Positions 1 to 9,372 of a DNA stretch of 64,000 nucleotides are shown here, in pieces (within the stretch, counting starts at the first letter, position 1; the number at the start of each line of letters is the position of its first letter). The notes below the pieces were generated by a model, which was given only the letters and a program-made list of their open reading frames with translations, was not told the DNA's origin and did no database searches. The stretch covers positions 1 to 64,000 of the forward strand of contig CANLXO010000015.1 in NCBI GenBank assembly GCA_947495055.1, written 5' to 3'. The position numbers were made by a program, and so were the translations under genes. The stretch comes from an uncultured Psychrobacter sp. (GTDB lineage Bacteria; Pseudomonadota; Gammaproteobacteria; Pseudomonadales; Moraxellaceae).

Positions 1-706
1 TTAGCTAGTCTCTTTCCCTATCTGTTATCGAGGTGCGTATTATAGACGCTTATTATTTGGTGTCAAGGGTTTATTTTTAAATTGTTTTAAACGCTCTATT
101 CTCAATCTATGGCTGTGTGATAAATCAAACTGCCTTCCCTTTCGACTGGGTGGCATTATACGCATGTTTAAAGTTGGGTCAAGGGGTTTGGTAGATTTAT
201 TTTATATATTGATGTTTTCTAAGATTCTGCTGTGTGGGGTGTGCCCACTGACAGTGTTTATTGCATATTAATGTCATCGACTCGTGGCTAATAATACTTA
301 TATATGTAGGAGAATCTAACTCATATTACTATATGATAGTTATAAGAACATAACCTCGCCGCTAGCCTCGATACAAGGAGGTAAAAGCAAGTGCTTGGGA
401 GACACTTGCCCTGACACCAGAGAAAATCTAGGATCTTCTGTGTAGTTAAGCTTTAATGACTACGATAATACTAGGATACCTTATGTACTGAGATACCTTC
501 TTTAGCCAGCAACTCATAGAGCGTGTTAGATACAAGCAAATAGAGAGCGTGTTAGATACAAGCAAATAGCAAGATTAGCTCCCAAAAATCGTTTATAATA
601 GCCGTCACTTAGATAACCTATATATGATAACTAGCGCTATTGCTGGTTTTTCTGTTTTAATAGCCGTCATTCATTGATAGCGTTTTAATAAATTTTGGAT
701 AAGATT
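1..706. other. Gene-free leader region upstream of thrS
   Basis: No convincing protein or stable-RNA gene is seen in these 0.7 kb. The stretch holds two related AT-rich motifs (about 33-73 and 151-190), each a TATTATA-like word followed by GTCAAGGG. It also holds a strong Shine-Dalgarno-like AAGGAGGT at 375-382 followed by a seven-codon GTG-started frame at 391-414, a small hairpin (GCAAGTG at 387-393 against CACTTGC at 403-409), and a tandem repeat at 518-569. A TATAAT hexamer at 594-599 could be the -10 box for thrS, but no good -35 box is spaced to it. Confidence 0.5.
518..569. repeat. Tandem 26-bp direct repeat, two copies
   Basis: The units at 518-543 and 544-569 are identical 26-mers beginning AGAGCGTGTTAG and abut exactly. 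They lie about 140 bp upstream of the thrS start. Two copies with no spacer rule out a CRISPR. Replication slippage or a decayed mobile-element end are both possible. Confidence 0.85.
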
Positions 707-2641
707 ATGGTAGCGATTACTTTACCCGATGGTAGCGTAAAAGAGTTTGAGGGCAGCACGACAGTCATGGAAGTGGCGCAAAGTATTGGCGCAGGCCTTG
801 CCAAAGCGACGGTCGCTGGACGCGTAGATGGTCATTTGGTAGATGCCTCTGATCCTATAGCCCATGATGCCGTCGTTGAAATCGTTACCCCAAAAGATGC
901 TGATGGGGTCGATATCATTCGTCACTCAGCCGCGCACCTGCTCGGTCATGCGGTAAAACAGCTGTATCCTGAGGTAAAAATGGTCATCGGGCCAGTAATT
1001 GAAGATGGCTTTTATTATGACATCTATAGCGAGACGCCGTTTACACCTGAGCATATGGAAGCGATCGAAAAACGCATGATGGCGTTGATAAAGCAGGACT
1101 ATGACGTCATAAAGAAGATAACGCCACGTGATGAAGTGATTAAAATCTTTGAAGAGCGCGGTGAGGACTATAAGCTCAAATTGATCAACGATATGCCGGG
1201 CGAAGAAGCTTTTGGTCTGTACCATCATCAAGAATATGTCGATATGTGCCGTGGCCCGCATGTGCCTAACACAAGATTCTTAAAAGTATTTAAATTAACT
1301 AAGATGTCAGGTGCTTATTGGCGCGGTGATGCTAAGAACGAACAGCTACAGCGTATTTACGGTACCGCTTGGGCAGATAAAAAAGATTTAAAAGCTTATA
1401 TCCAACGTATTGAAGAAGCGGAAAAACGTGACCATCGTAAAATTGGTCGTGCGTTGAATCTGTTTCATATGCAAGAGCAAGCGCCGGGTATGGTGTTTTG
1501 GCATGCGAATGGTTGGACGATATACCAAGTGCTTGAGCAGTATATGCGTAAGGTGCAATACGATAATGGCTATGAAGAGATTAAGACGCCGCAAATCGTT
1601 GATCGATCGCTTTGGGAGCGTTCGGGACATTGGGGCAACTATGCGACCAATATGTTCACCACTTCGAGCGAAAATCGTGATTACGCGGTAAAGCCGATGA
1701 ACTGCCCGTGTCACGTGCAAGTGTTCAATCAAGGCCTAAAGTCTTATCGTGATTTGCCACTACGTATGGCAGAATTTGGCTCTTGTCACCGTAATGAGCC
1801 GTCAGGGTCACTACATGGTTTGATGCGGGTACGCGGCTTTACCCAAGATGACGCGCATATCTTCTGTACGCAGGCTCAAATCCAGCAGGAGGTGGCGGAT
1901 TTTATTAAGCTCACGCTTGCGGTATATGAAGACTTTGGCTTTGATAATATTATTATGAAGCTTTCAACCCGTCCAGAGAAGCGTGTCGGTAGCGATGAGT
2001 CTTGGGACTTTGCCGAAAAAGCGCTAGCTGATGCGCTCGATAGCTCAGGTCTCGATTGGGATTACTTGCCAGGCGAAGGCGCATTTTATGGTCCAAAGAT
2101 TGAATTTAGTCTCAAAGACAGCTTAGGTCGCGTCTGGCAGTGCGGTACTATTCAGGTTGATCCCAATATGCCTGAGCGCCTCGATGCTGAATTCGTCAAT
2201 GAGCAAAACGAGCGCGAAGTACCTATTATGTTGCACCGTGCCATCTTGGGTTCGTTTGAGCGCTTCATTGGTATTTTGATTGAGAACTACGCCGGTTGGA
2301 TGCCCGTTTGGCTTGCGCCCAAGCAAGTAGTGGTCATGAATATCACGGATAAACAGGCAGATGCTTGTGAAAATGTGGTCAATGAGCTTAAAAACGTAGG
2401 CTTGCGTGCTATTAGCGACTTGCGTAACGAAAAGATTGGATTTAAGATACGAGAGAAAACATTAGAACGTATTCCCTATATGCTAGTATTAGGGGATAAA
2501 GAAGTGGAATCGGGCAAAGTCAATGTCCGCACACGTGAAGGTGAGAACCTAGGCGTGATGAGTGTCAACGAATTTATCACATTAGTACAGACCGCTGTTG
2601 GTGCCAAAGGCCGACAGACCCCAAAAACAGATGAGGAGTAA
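707..2641 (+). CDS. thrS: Threonine--tRNA ligase
   Basis: This cytoplasmic class II aminoacyl-tRNA synthetase charges tRNA-Thr. The 644-residue product has the usual bacterial length and order: an N-terminal TGS domain ([10 protein letters not shown] onward), an editing domain with [10 protein letters not shown] and CRGPH, a catalytic core with the zinc-site region MNCPCH, class II motif 2 around [19 protein letters not shown], motif 3 in [13 protein letters not shown], and an anticodon-binding C-terminus. A TTG at 695 would add four residues. I prefer ATG 707 because the product then starts like other ThrS proteins and GGATAAG lies just upstream. The gene ends 5 bp before infC, whose ribosome binding site sits inside the thrS 3' end, so the two are translationally close and probably co-transcribed. 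Confidence 0.97.
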   Translation: MVAITLPDGSVKEFEGSTTVMEVAQSIGAGLAKATVAGRVDGHLVDASDPIAHDAVVEIVTPKDADGVDIIRHSAAHLLGHAVKQLYPEVKMVIGPVIEDGFYYDIYSETPFTPEHMEAIEKRMMALIKQDYDVIKKITPRDEVIKIFEERGEDYKLKLINDMPGEEAFGLYHHQEYVDMCRGPHVPNTRFLKVFKLTKMSGAYWRGDAKNEQLQRIYGTAWADKKDLKAYIQRIEEAEKRDHRKIGRALNLFHMQEQAPGMVFWHANGWTIYQVLEQYMRKVQYDNGYEEIKTPQIVDRSLWERSGHWGNYATNMFTTSSENRDYAVKPMNCPCHVQVFNQGLKSYRDLPLRMAEFGSCHRNEPSGSLHGLMRVRGFTQDDAHIFCTQAQIQQEVADFIKLTLAVYEDFGFDNIIMKLSTRPEKRVGSDESWDFAEKALADALDSSGLDWDYLPGEGAFYGPKIEFSLKDSLGRVWQCGTIQVDPNMPERLDAEFVNEQNEREVPIMLHRAILGSFERFIGILIENYAGWMPVWLAPKQVVVMNITDKQADACENVVNELKNVGLRAISDLRNEKIGFKIREKTLERIPYMLVLGDKEVESGKVNVRTREGENLGVMSVNEFITLVQTAVGAKGRQTPKTDEE

Positions 2642-2646
2642 TACCT

Positions 2647-3168
2647 ATTAAACAGTCAAACCGTTTAAACATTAACGAAGATATTAACGTCAAAGAAGTT
2701 CGCTTGGTTAAAGAAGATGGCGAACAAATGGGCGTAGTTGATATCGAGACCGCGATGAGAACGGCTCGTGAGGACAACTTAGATTTGGTTGAATTGGTCC
2801 CAGATGCCAAGCCGCCAGTATGCAAAATCATGGATTATAAGCACTACCTCTATGATCAAAAGCAAAAGGCGAAAGAGGCTAAGAAGAACCAAAAGCAAAC
2901 TCAGTTGAAAGAGATGAAACTGCGTCCGAGCACTGATGAAGCTGATTATCAAGTAAAACTGCGTAAAATTGTCAGCTTCTTAGAAGATCAGGACAAGGTT
3001 AAAGTCAGTATTCGCTTTCGTGGTCGTGAAATGGCGCACCAAGATTTGGGTCGCAAGCAGCTTGAGCGTATTATTGAAGATACTGCAGAGATCTCAAACG
3101 TCGAGCAACATCCAAAGATGGAAGGTCGCCAGATGGGTATGCTATTAGGCCCTACTCGCAAAAAATAG
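2647..3168 (+). CDS. infC: Translation initiation factor IF-3 with AUU start codon
   Basis: IF-3 binds the 30S subunit and checks start-codon choice. The first ATG/GTG/TTG-type start in this frame is TTG 2704, but that would remove the conserved N-terminal segment. Reading upstream in frame gives an ATT at 2647 followed by [20 protein letters not shown], a normal IF-3 N-terminus, for 173 residues. A GAGGAG at 2633-2638 lies 8 nt before the ATT, inside the end of thrS. In E. coli infC also begins with AUU and IF-3 represses its own translation through that codon, so the same control is likely here. The C-terminal domain carries [18 protein letters not shown]. The genes for L35 and L20 (rpmI, rplT), which usually follow infC, are absent; a terminator follows instead. 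Confidence 0.93.
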   Translation: MKQSNRLNINEDINVKEVRLVKEDGEQMGVVDIETAMRTAREDNLDLVELVPDAKPPVCKIMDYKHYLYDQKQKAKEAKKNQKQTQLKEMKLRPSTDEADYQVKLRKIVSFLEDQDKVKVSIRFRGREMAHQDLGRKQLERIIEDTAEISNVEQHPKMEGRQMGMLLGPTRKK

Positions 3169-3473
3169 GCTATAAGAGTAGTGATAGCTGTAACGTATGT
3201 AATTGTAATGTCCAACCATCAATATACAGCGAGATATTGATGGTTTTTTATTATCTATGGTTGGTAGTCTTTGATTTGTAGCTGGTGTTGTTTTGCCTTT
3301 AATAGGTTCTGCATTTACAAAATCTGCCTTATCAACTCGGTAGTAACCGCGTAGTCTATAGCTAATATTAAACGCTACTCGTTTGATCTACTCACATTAA
3401 TAAAAATAAAAAGTATTCAAAAGCTCGACCGTTAAGCCAATAAGCTCATTCACTAATTATAATAGGACATGAC
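3169..3473. other. infC-telA intergenic region
   Basis: These 305 bp contain the infC terminator near the left end. The rest is AT-rich with no gene visible. It presumably carries the promoter of the next gene, but I cannot point to convincing boxes. Confidence 0.5.
3216..3249 (+). terminator. Rho-independent terminator after infC
   Basis: The arms CCATCAATAT (3216-3225) and ATATTGATGG (3234-3243) pair perfectly over 10 bp and are followed by six T. It ends the thrS-infC transcript. Confidence 0.88.
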
Positions 3474-4709
3474 ATGCAAGAATTGACCCCACCAGAAAAC
3501 ACCAATACGCCAAGTATCTCACTAACGCCGCCAGAGCCTGTGAAAGAGATACAAAAAAGCGAAGCGGATCAGATGGTAAAGCTAGATGAGAGTCAAATTC
3601 CAGAGCTAGACGCCAAAGTCGATGCATTCGTCGATCATGTCATCACCAATTCTGTGCATAGTCCTGAGTTTCAGCAAAACATTCAGTCCATTCACAATTT
3701 GGGCACCAAAGAGATTCGCGAGTCCGCACAAGTCTCAAACCGCATGCTGGACTTGCCTGCCAAAAGCTTAAACGATGGTTTATTTGATAACTCCCCTATC
3801 GCTAAGTCACTAACTGAGCTGCGCGGTATCGTCGAGGATTTGGATCCTAGTAAAAAGCAATTGACCAGCTCGCGCAAATTATTTGGCCTTATTCCCTTTG
3901 GCAATAAAGTCCAAGATTATTTCCGTCAGTACGAGTCGGCGCAATCGCATATTAATGCGGTAGTGACTAGCCTTTATAACGGTAAAGACGAGCTGCTCAA
4001 AGACAATGCCACCATTGAGCAAGAAAAAGTCAATATGTGGGAGCTGATGCAATCGATACGTCAGTATGTCTATGTCGGTAAAAAAATCGATGAGCAGCTT
4101 GAGCAAAAGATACACGCGATAGAAGCGACAGACCCTGAAAAAGCGCGCATTATTAAAGAAGAGATGCTGTTTTATGTGCGTCAAAAGAACACCGACTTTT
4201 TGACGCAGTTGGCAGTAAACGTCCAAGGTTATTTGGCACTCGATACGATTCGTAAGAATAACCTAGAGCTGATAAAAGGTGTCGATCGCGCGACTACGAC
4301 CACAGTCTCTGCTCTACGTACTGCCGTCGTTGTCGCTCAAGCGATGACCAATCAAAAGCTCGTTCTGGATCAGATTACAGCACTCAATAAAACCACCAGT
4401 AGTTTGATTGAGTCGACCTCTGAGATGCTCAAACGTCAGTCAGGCGAGATTCATGAGCAAGCGACCAGTAGTACTATTGAGCTTGATAAATTGCAAAATG
4501 CCTTCAATAATGTCTATGACACTATGGATATGATTAGTAATTATAAGATTGAAGCGCTCGAGAACATGAAGCAGACGGTCAATACTTTAACGAATGAAGT
4601 CGATAAAGCACAAAAGTATCTCGATAAATCCAATCAGACCACGGTGATAGAGGTGTCAAAAGAGCTCGATAGCAAGTCGCTAACAGACGAATCTGGTATC
4701 GATATTTAA
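3474..4709 (+). CDS. Toxic anion resistance (TelA/KlaA-like) family protein
   Basis: The 411-residue product matches the TelA family in overall character. It has an acidic, proline-rich N-terminus; a conserved middle with SRKLFGLIPFGNKVQDYFRQYESAQSHI (about residues 130-160, given in part); and long alpha-helical stretches rich in Glu, Gln and Lys that look like coiled coil. No signal peptide or membrane segment is visible, so it is probably cytoplasmic. TelA homologues were named for tellurite resistance on plasmids, but the role of chromosomal copies is not settled, and no other ter/tel genes are nearby. It appears to be a single-gene unit with start ATG 3474, preceded by AGGACA. Confidence 0.8.
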   Translation: MQELTPPENTNTPSISLTPPEPVKEIQKSEADQMVKLDESQIPELDAKVDAFVDHVITNSVHSPEFQQNIQSIHNLGTKEIRESAQVSNRMLDLPAKSLNDGLFDNSPIAKSLTELRGIVEDLDPSKKQLTSSRKLFGLIPFGNKVQDYFRQYESAQSHINAVVTSLYNGKDELLKDNATIEQEKVNMWELMQSIRQYVYVGKKIDEQLEQKIHAIEATDPEKARIIKEEMLFYVRQKNTDFLTQLAVNVQGYLALDTIRKNNLELIKGVDRATTTTVSALRTAVVVAQAMTNQKLVLDQITALNKTTSSLIESTSEMLKRQSGEIHEQATSSTIELDKLQNAFNNVYDTMDMISNYKIEALENMKQTVNTLTNEVDKAQKYLDKSNQTTVIEVSKELDSKSLTDESGIDI

Positions 4710-4882
4710 CAGAGCAGTATCTTAATAGCCATTTTGATTTGGTTTTATATATTCACAGATGCTCATTACTTGAGTGTCTGCCCTATTTGTTATTTTAAGA
4801 CGAACAATAGACGTCATATATTGCATCTAAGTTCGTGTTAAGATAGCGCCTACTAATAATTTAAAAATAGAAACGGTAATTT

Positions 4883-7144
4883 ATGAGTTGGAATGATCCA
4901 AACGCCTCAGCTGAGGCACAAAAATATGATAATCCTATTCCTAGTCGTGAGCTTATACTTAGCACGATCACTGAGCAGGGCGAAGCGACCCATCAGCAAC
5001 TGGCAAAAGCCTTTGGCATAGAGGATCCTGATCAGTTTGATGCGCTAGGCAATCGCCTAAAAGCAATGGCTCGTGATGGTCAAGTTAACCGTGATGGGCG
5101 TCCTTATCGCTATCGTACGGTCACGCAGCATGACGTTGTCGAGGGTACAGTCTCTGCACATGCCAAGGGCTTTGGGTTTGTATTGCTAAGTGATATGCCA
5201 GATTTGTTCTTGCATGAAAAGCAAATGCGCTGGGTCTTTAACGGTGACACGGTTGCGGCAGTTGCGACCTCTACAGACAATCGCGGTCGCACTGAAGGTC
5301 GCATCGTTGATGTCGTTGAACGTCAACAAAATCAATTCATCGGTACACTGGCTCGCGATGAGGATGGCTACTGCGTTGAGCTGGGTAGTCCTAATAATCA
5401 TCAACCGATTACGGTTACTGATGACAATGTCAAAGCGCTCAATATCAAGCAAGGCGCTCCTGTCAAAGTAGATATTATCGATTGGCCCAACCAGCACGAG
5501 TTCTCTACGGGCAAAATCACAGAAGTACTCGATGATGAGAACGATCGCGAACTCATTATTGAGACAACGCTGCTCAATTATGATATTCCGTCAGAATTTA
5601 GCGAAGCCACTCTCAAACAAGCCAATGACTATAAAGAGCCGACCGAAAAAGATCTAAAAGGTCGTACTGATTTGCGTGATCTACCCCTAGTCACTATCGA
5701 TGGCGAGGATGCACGCGATTTTGATGATGCGGTATTCGCCGAAAAACGCTCTGGTGGCAATTATCGCGTCGTTGTAGCAATCGCTGATGTCAGTCACTAT
5801 GTCACGCCGAACTCTCCTTTAGATGTTGAAGCCTTTGAGCGCGGTACGTCCGTCTACTTCCCGCATCGGGTCATTCCGATGTTGCCAGAAGTCTTATCCA
5901 ATGGTCTGTGCTCATTGAATCCTGATGTCGATCGTCTGTGTATGGTCGCAGATATTAAAGTATCACGCGCCGGCAAAGTGACAGGCTATGAGTTCTATCC
6001 TGCGGTTATCCATTCGCAGGCACGTCTGACCTATAATCAGGTTAACGATTACTTTGCCAATCCAAAAGATGACAGCATTCCAAAGTCATTAACAGGCAAC
6101 AAAGACGTTAAGAAGTCTATCGATACGCTACATCAGTTGTATGATTTGCTTATCCAAAAGCGTGAAGAGCGCCATGCGATGGAGTTTGAAACGGTTGAAA
6201 CTTACATCAAGTTCAATGAGACAGGCGGTATTGCAGCCATTGTACCTCGCACACGCGGGGACGCGCACAAACTAATTGAAGAGTGCATGCTCCTTGCTAA
6301 TACCTGCGCGGCGAACTTTGCGCTCAAAGAAGAGCTGCCGGTACTGTATCGTAACCACGATAAGCCAGATGGCGAGAAGTCCATGCGTGTACATGAATAC
6401 GCTAAGAACTTTGGCTTGTCCTTCCCAGAAGAAAACCCGACGCAAGCGGATTATCAGCGTATTATTGAGGCGACTAAAGACCGTCCCGATGCTATAAGTG
6501 TGCACAGCATGTTACTACGCTCGATGATGCAAGCTAACTATGCCCCTGATAATATCGGTCATTTTGGTTTGGCTTATGATGAGTACAGTCACTTTACTTC
6601 ACCAATTCGCCGCTACCCTGATTTGATGCTTCATCGCGCGATCAAGGCAAAAGTCACAGGTAGCAAACAGCCTGTCATGGACTTCTCTTTGGACGGTGCG
6701 GGCACACAAACCTCAGATACTGAGCGCCGCGCGGAAAAAGCCTCTCGCTACGTCGAGTCTTGGCTTAAATGTCATTATATGAAAGATCACGTCGGCGAAG
6801 AGTTCGAAGGCGTGGTAACCAGTGTGACAAGCTTTGGCCTATTTGTGACTTTGACCGACCTATACATCGATGGCCTGGTGCATATCTCAAACGTTGGCGA
6901 TGACTTCTTTGTCTATGATGAAAAGCAGCAGCAGCTTATCGGTAAAGATAAAGGCGGTTTGTTTGGACTTGGCGACACCGTAAAAGTAAAAGTCGCTGGC
7001 GTCAATATGGACTTGTTACAGATTGATTTTGATTTGACCGCTAAGCTGAAAGCCAGCGCTATGAATCAAACTAAGAAAGACAATTCTAAAAAAGCACCTG
7101 CTAAGAAAAGCAGCCGCGGCAAAGGCGGTAACAAAAAGAGCTAG
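4883..7144 (+). CDS. rnr: Ribonuclease R
   Basis: RNase R is a processive 3'-5' exoribonuclease that degrades structured RNA and is important in the cold and in rRNA and tmRNA quality control. The 753-residue protein has a winged-helix N-terminus (about 20-80), cold-shock-type OB folds (about 85-220), and the RNB catalytic domain opening with TIDGEDARDFDDAV (271-284), whose aspartates bind Mg2+. An S1 domain (GEEFEGVVTSVTSFGLFVTL) follows, then a Lys/Ser/Gly-rich basic tail. Length and order are normal. It is followed by a terminator shared with the convergent gene. Confidence 0.96.
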   Translation: MSWNDPNASAEAQKYDNPIPSRELILSTITEQGEATHQQLAKAFGIEDPDQFDALGNRLKAMARDGQVNRDGRPYRYRTVTQHDVVEGTVSAHAKGFGFVLLSDMPDLFLHEKQMRWVFNGDTVAAVATSTDNRGRTEGRIVDVVERQQNQFIGTLARDEDGYCVELGSPNNHQPITVTDDNVKALNIKQGAPVKVDIIDWPNQHEFSTGKITEVLDDENDRELIIETTLLNYDIPSEFSEATLKQANDYKEPTEKDLKGRTDLRDLPLVTIDGEDARDFDDAVFAEKRSGGNYRVVVAIADVSHYVTPNSPLDVEAFERGTSVYFPHRVIPMLPEVLSNGLCSLNPDVDRLCMVADIKVSRAGKVTGYEFYPAVIHSQARLTYNQVNDYFANPKDDSIPKSLTGNKDVKKSIDTLHQLYDLLIQKREERHAMEFETVETYIKFNETGGIAAIVPRTRGDAHKLIEECMLLANTCAANFALKEELPVLYRNHDKPDGEKSMRVHEYAKNFGLSFPEENPTQADYQRIIEATKDRPDAISVHSMLLRSMMQANYAPDNIGHFGLAYDEYSHFTSPIRRYPDLMLHRAIKAKVTGSKQPVMDFSLDGAGTQTSDTERRAEKASRYVESWLKCHYMKDHVGEEFEGVVTSVTSFGLFVTLTDLYIDGLVHISNVGDDFFVYDEKQQQLIGKDKGGLFGLGDTVKVKVAGVNMDLLQIDFDLTAKLKASAMNQTKKDNSKKAPAKKSSRGKGGNKKS

Positions 7145-7180
7145 TTTCTCTAAAATCTTTTTGACAAAACTTATTTAAAT

Positions 7181-7210
7181 AAAAAGGCTAACGCGATGTT
7201 AGCCTTTTTT
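7181..7210. terminator. Bidirectional terminator between rnr and the convergent gene
   Basis: AAAAAGGCTAAC and GTTAGCCTTTTT form a 12-bp stem around a 5-nt loop, with A and T runs on both sides. It can therefore serve rnr (+) and the minus-strand unit ending at 7283. Confidence 0.85.
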
Positions 7211-7282
7211 GTTTTGTAGCAAGGAAGATTCAGGATACTTTGTTTGCAAATTAAAAAATAAATGACCGCTTATAGCTTATAG

Positions 7283-7561
7283 TTACTCAGCGCTCTCTTG
7301 CATCTGTTCAAGTCGCTGTTGCTCGAGGTTTTGAGCTTGTTCAATATCAGCCGTCACATCATCAATAATGGCTTTGGGCTGCTCACCTAAAGGCTGTCCT
7401 GAGATACTGTCATTTGCCTCGTCTTTATTTTTAACTACTGCCACATCAGCATCCATTAGCGCAGCTCTGTTTTTTTGGTTAAAATAATTATTGATCATAT
7501 TAAAGCCAAGTAGCATAAAGACAGTAGCAAGAGTAAAAGCTATCAGATGTTTTCTTTGCAT
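7283..7561 (-). CDS. Small membrane-anchored hypothetical protein
   Basis: I do not recognise this 92-residue protein. It has a basic start (MQRKH), one hydrophobic segment (about residues 7-24, LIAFTLATVFMLLGF), then a hydrophilic Gln/Glu-rich tail with a helical end (about 70-90). It looks like a single-pass protein with its tail in the periplasm. It lies about 60 bp downstream of the MscS-type channel gene on the same strand and may share its transcript. Confidence 0.55.
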   Translation of the reverse strand: MQRKHLIAFTLATVFMLLGFNMINNYFNQKNRAALMDADVAVVKNKDEANDSISGQPLGEQPKAIIDDVTADIEQAQNLEQQRLEQMQESAE

Positions 7562-7619
7562 AGGTGTAACCTTCTATAATTTGTCTTCACTCTTAATTTT
7601 TTGGACTTAGTCTTTCAAA

Positions 7620-9254
7620 TTACTCTTGCGGACTATTATTGTTTAATAAATCAGTCTCGTCGGAGTTTTCTGCGATCTCTTGTTCTACCTTTTCCATCAA
7701 TTTATCATCAGGACGGGCGTCTAATACCTCATCAGCATTGCGACCTTGCAAAATGTACTTGGCGCGGGCCTTAGCGCGCTTTTTGTCCTCATCATCATTG
7801 TTGACGTCGTCAAGCTTCACATCCCTGGTAGATTCTGGTGTCGTCGGTGTGATACTCATATCAGTGCTTTGAGGCGCTTCTTGCTCACTTAGAACTTGAC
7901 CAAACTCTAGAGCTTTTTCTACCTTGTCATTAAAGCGCAAACGGTAAATAGGTTCAGGCAGACTAAAGCCTTCGTTTTCTAGCGCATGTTTGGTTTCGCG
8001 GATCGCGATACTACGTGCTTTATAAAAGTCGGTTTCGGACTGATCCACCCACACCTGAAATTCCAAAATAATATTTGAGTCGCCAACATTGGTAATAATA
8101 GCAATGGAGCGAGGCTTGTCTAATACAAAATCTAAGGTGTAAATCGCATCAAGTCCGACTTTGATTGCCGCTAATGGATCATCATTGGCATCCACGCCTA
8201 GCTCAAAGGTAAAACGTCGCTCAGGGTTTTTGGTATAGTTCAAAATAGTCCCTTTGAACACCTCAGCGTTTGGAATACGCAACTGATTGCCATCTAAGGT
8301 CATCAATATCGTCGCCCGTGATGTCAATCTAACTACGATACCCTCCTGCCCATTGATATCGACTTGATCGCGCGCACGAAAAGGCTGGCGTATACTTAGC
8401 ATTAAGGAGGCAATATAGTTCTCAATCGTGTCTTTAACTGCAAAACCTACAGCGATACCGATAACCCCTGCACCGCCAAGCAGTGTGCCGAGCACAGTCT
8501 CAGCGCCTATCAAACTAAGCGCCAGTATAAGACCGAAGATGATAAAAATGACTTTGACCGTTTGTGCTAATAGCTCTGCTACAAAGGGGTTGGGCGTGAG
8601 GCGTTGCCACATCTGTTTGCGGTTGGATAGCCAACTGCCAAACCAAGCCACTATACCAAATATGACAATACCGACTAGTAATAAAGGAATGGCTTTGAGA
8701 AGGTTTCTGCCTTGGGTCTTTAGACCTTGATAGACGGTTGAGACGTTATCTTGTACATCGAGTGTACGCTCGATTTGGTCATCTACAGTGACCACATCCG
8801 TTAAACGATTGGTTAAATTAATGGCTTGCTGAGCCTTTTTTTCGTTAGGCGCCTCACCACTTAGAGTCGCAACGCCTTGTGATACCTTTACTGTGACCGC
8901 TTGCAAGCCCTCAATCTCTGAGAATATACCCTTAATACGTGTGCGAATCTCGTCGTCTTTAAGCGGTGTTGGCGTCGTTTCTATTTGTGCATTGTTAGTG
9001 CTTTGACCATTGATGACAGGCGGCGCTGGTGCCTCACTTGCCTCCTCCTCATCTGGAGTCTCTATTACCTCACTGCCCTCTACGCCCAAAGCCGTTGCCA
9101 CGCCCGCCAGCTCCTCTGATGCAGCGTAGCTAGGCATAGCTAGTACTAAGCTAATAAACAACAGCAGCGAGGCTAGTATAAAGCGTGGCGTAGTGCCGAC
9201 AATTAATCTTAATATAAAAGGTAGTTTTTGGGCGTGCAGGCTTGAGTCGGTCAT
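7620..9254 (-). CDS. BON-domain mechanosensitive channel, MscS family
   Basis: MscS channels open under membrane tension and release solutes during osmotic down-shock. The start at 9254 gives a basic N-terminus and a hydrophobic signal-like segment ending near MPSYA; an in-frame TTG at 9278 adds eight residues without benefit. A BON domain follows (about residues 95-165, with VTVKVSQGVATLSGEAP). Next come at least two membrane spans and the glycine/alanine-rich pore helix LGGAGVIGIAVGFAVKDTIENYI. The beta domain carries RDQVDINGQEGIV and RIPNAEVFKGTILNYT, and the tail is acidic and low in complexity. The N-terminal BON domain suggests contact with the envelope or phospholipid. Confidence 0.9.
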   Translation of the reverse strand: MTDSSLHAQKLPFILRLIVGTTPRFILASLLLFISLVLAMPSYAASEELAGVATALGVEGSEVIETPDEEEASEAPAPPVINGQSTNNAQIETTPTPLKDDEIRTRIKGIFSEIEGLQAVTVKVSQGVATLSGEAPNEKKAQQAINLTNRLTDVVTVDDQIERTLDVQDNVSTVYQGLKTQGRNLLKAIPLLLVGIVIFGIVAWFGSWLSNRKQMWQRLTPNPFVAELLAQTVKVIFIIFGLILALSLIGAETVLGTLLGGAGVIGIAVGFAVKDTIENYIASLMLSIRQPFRARDQVDINGQEGIVVRLTSRATILMTLDGNQLRIPNAEVFKGTILNYTKNPERRFTFELGVDANDDPLAAIKVGLDAIYTLDFVLDKPRSIAIITNVGDSNIILEFQVWVDQSETDFYKARSIAIRETKHALENEGFSLPEPIYRLRFNDKVEKALEFGQVLSEQEAPQSTDMSITPTTPESTRDVKLDDVNNDDEDKKRAKARAKYILQGRNADEVLDARPDDKLMEKVEQEIAENSDETDLLNNNSPQE

Positions 9255-9304
9255 TATAAATGCTCTTTTTAATATCAAATCAATCGTGCTTTTTAGCTTT
9301 GAGT

Positions 9305-9352
9305 CTAGAGCATGTTGCCAATGAAATTTTTTTGATTAATGACATGCTCTAG
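9305..9352. repeat. 48-bp inverted repeat between hisA and the MscS gene
   Basis: CTAGAGCATGT (9305-9315) and ACATGCTCTAG (9342-9352) are a perfect 11-bp inverted pair around 26 AT-rich bases. There is no T run beyond either arm, so it is a poor intrinsic terminator. It may be a small dispersed palindromic element. Confidence 0.75.
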
Positions 9353-9372
9353 CTGATTTAAGGGATGTCGTA

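Noticed and set aside
518..569. CRISPR array
   Set aside because: There are two units with no spacer, no further copies and no cas genes in the window.
2704..3168. infC as a 154-residue gene starting at TTG 2704
   Set aside because: It loses the conserved IF-3 N-terminus; an ATT with a good ribosome binding site lies 57 bp upstream in frame.
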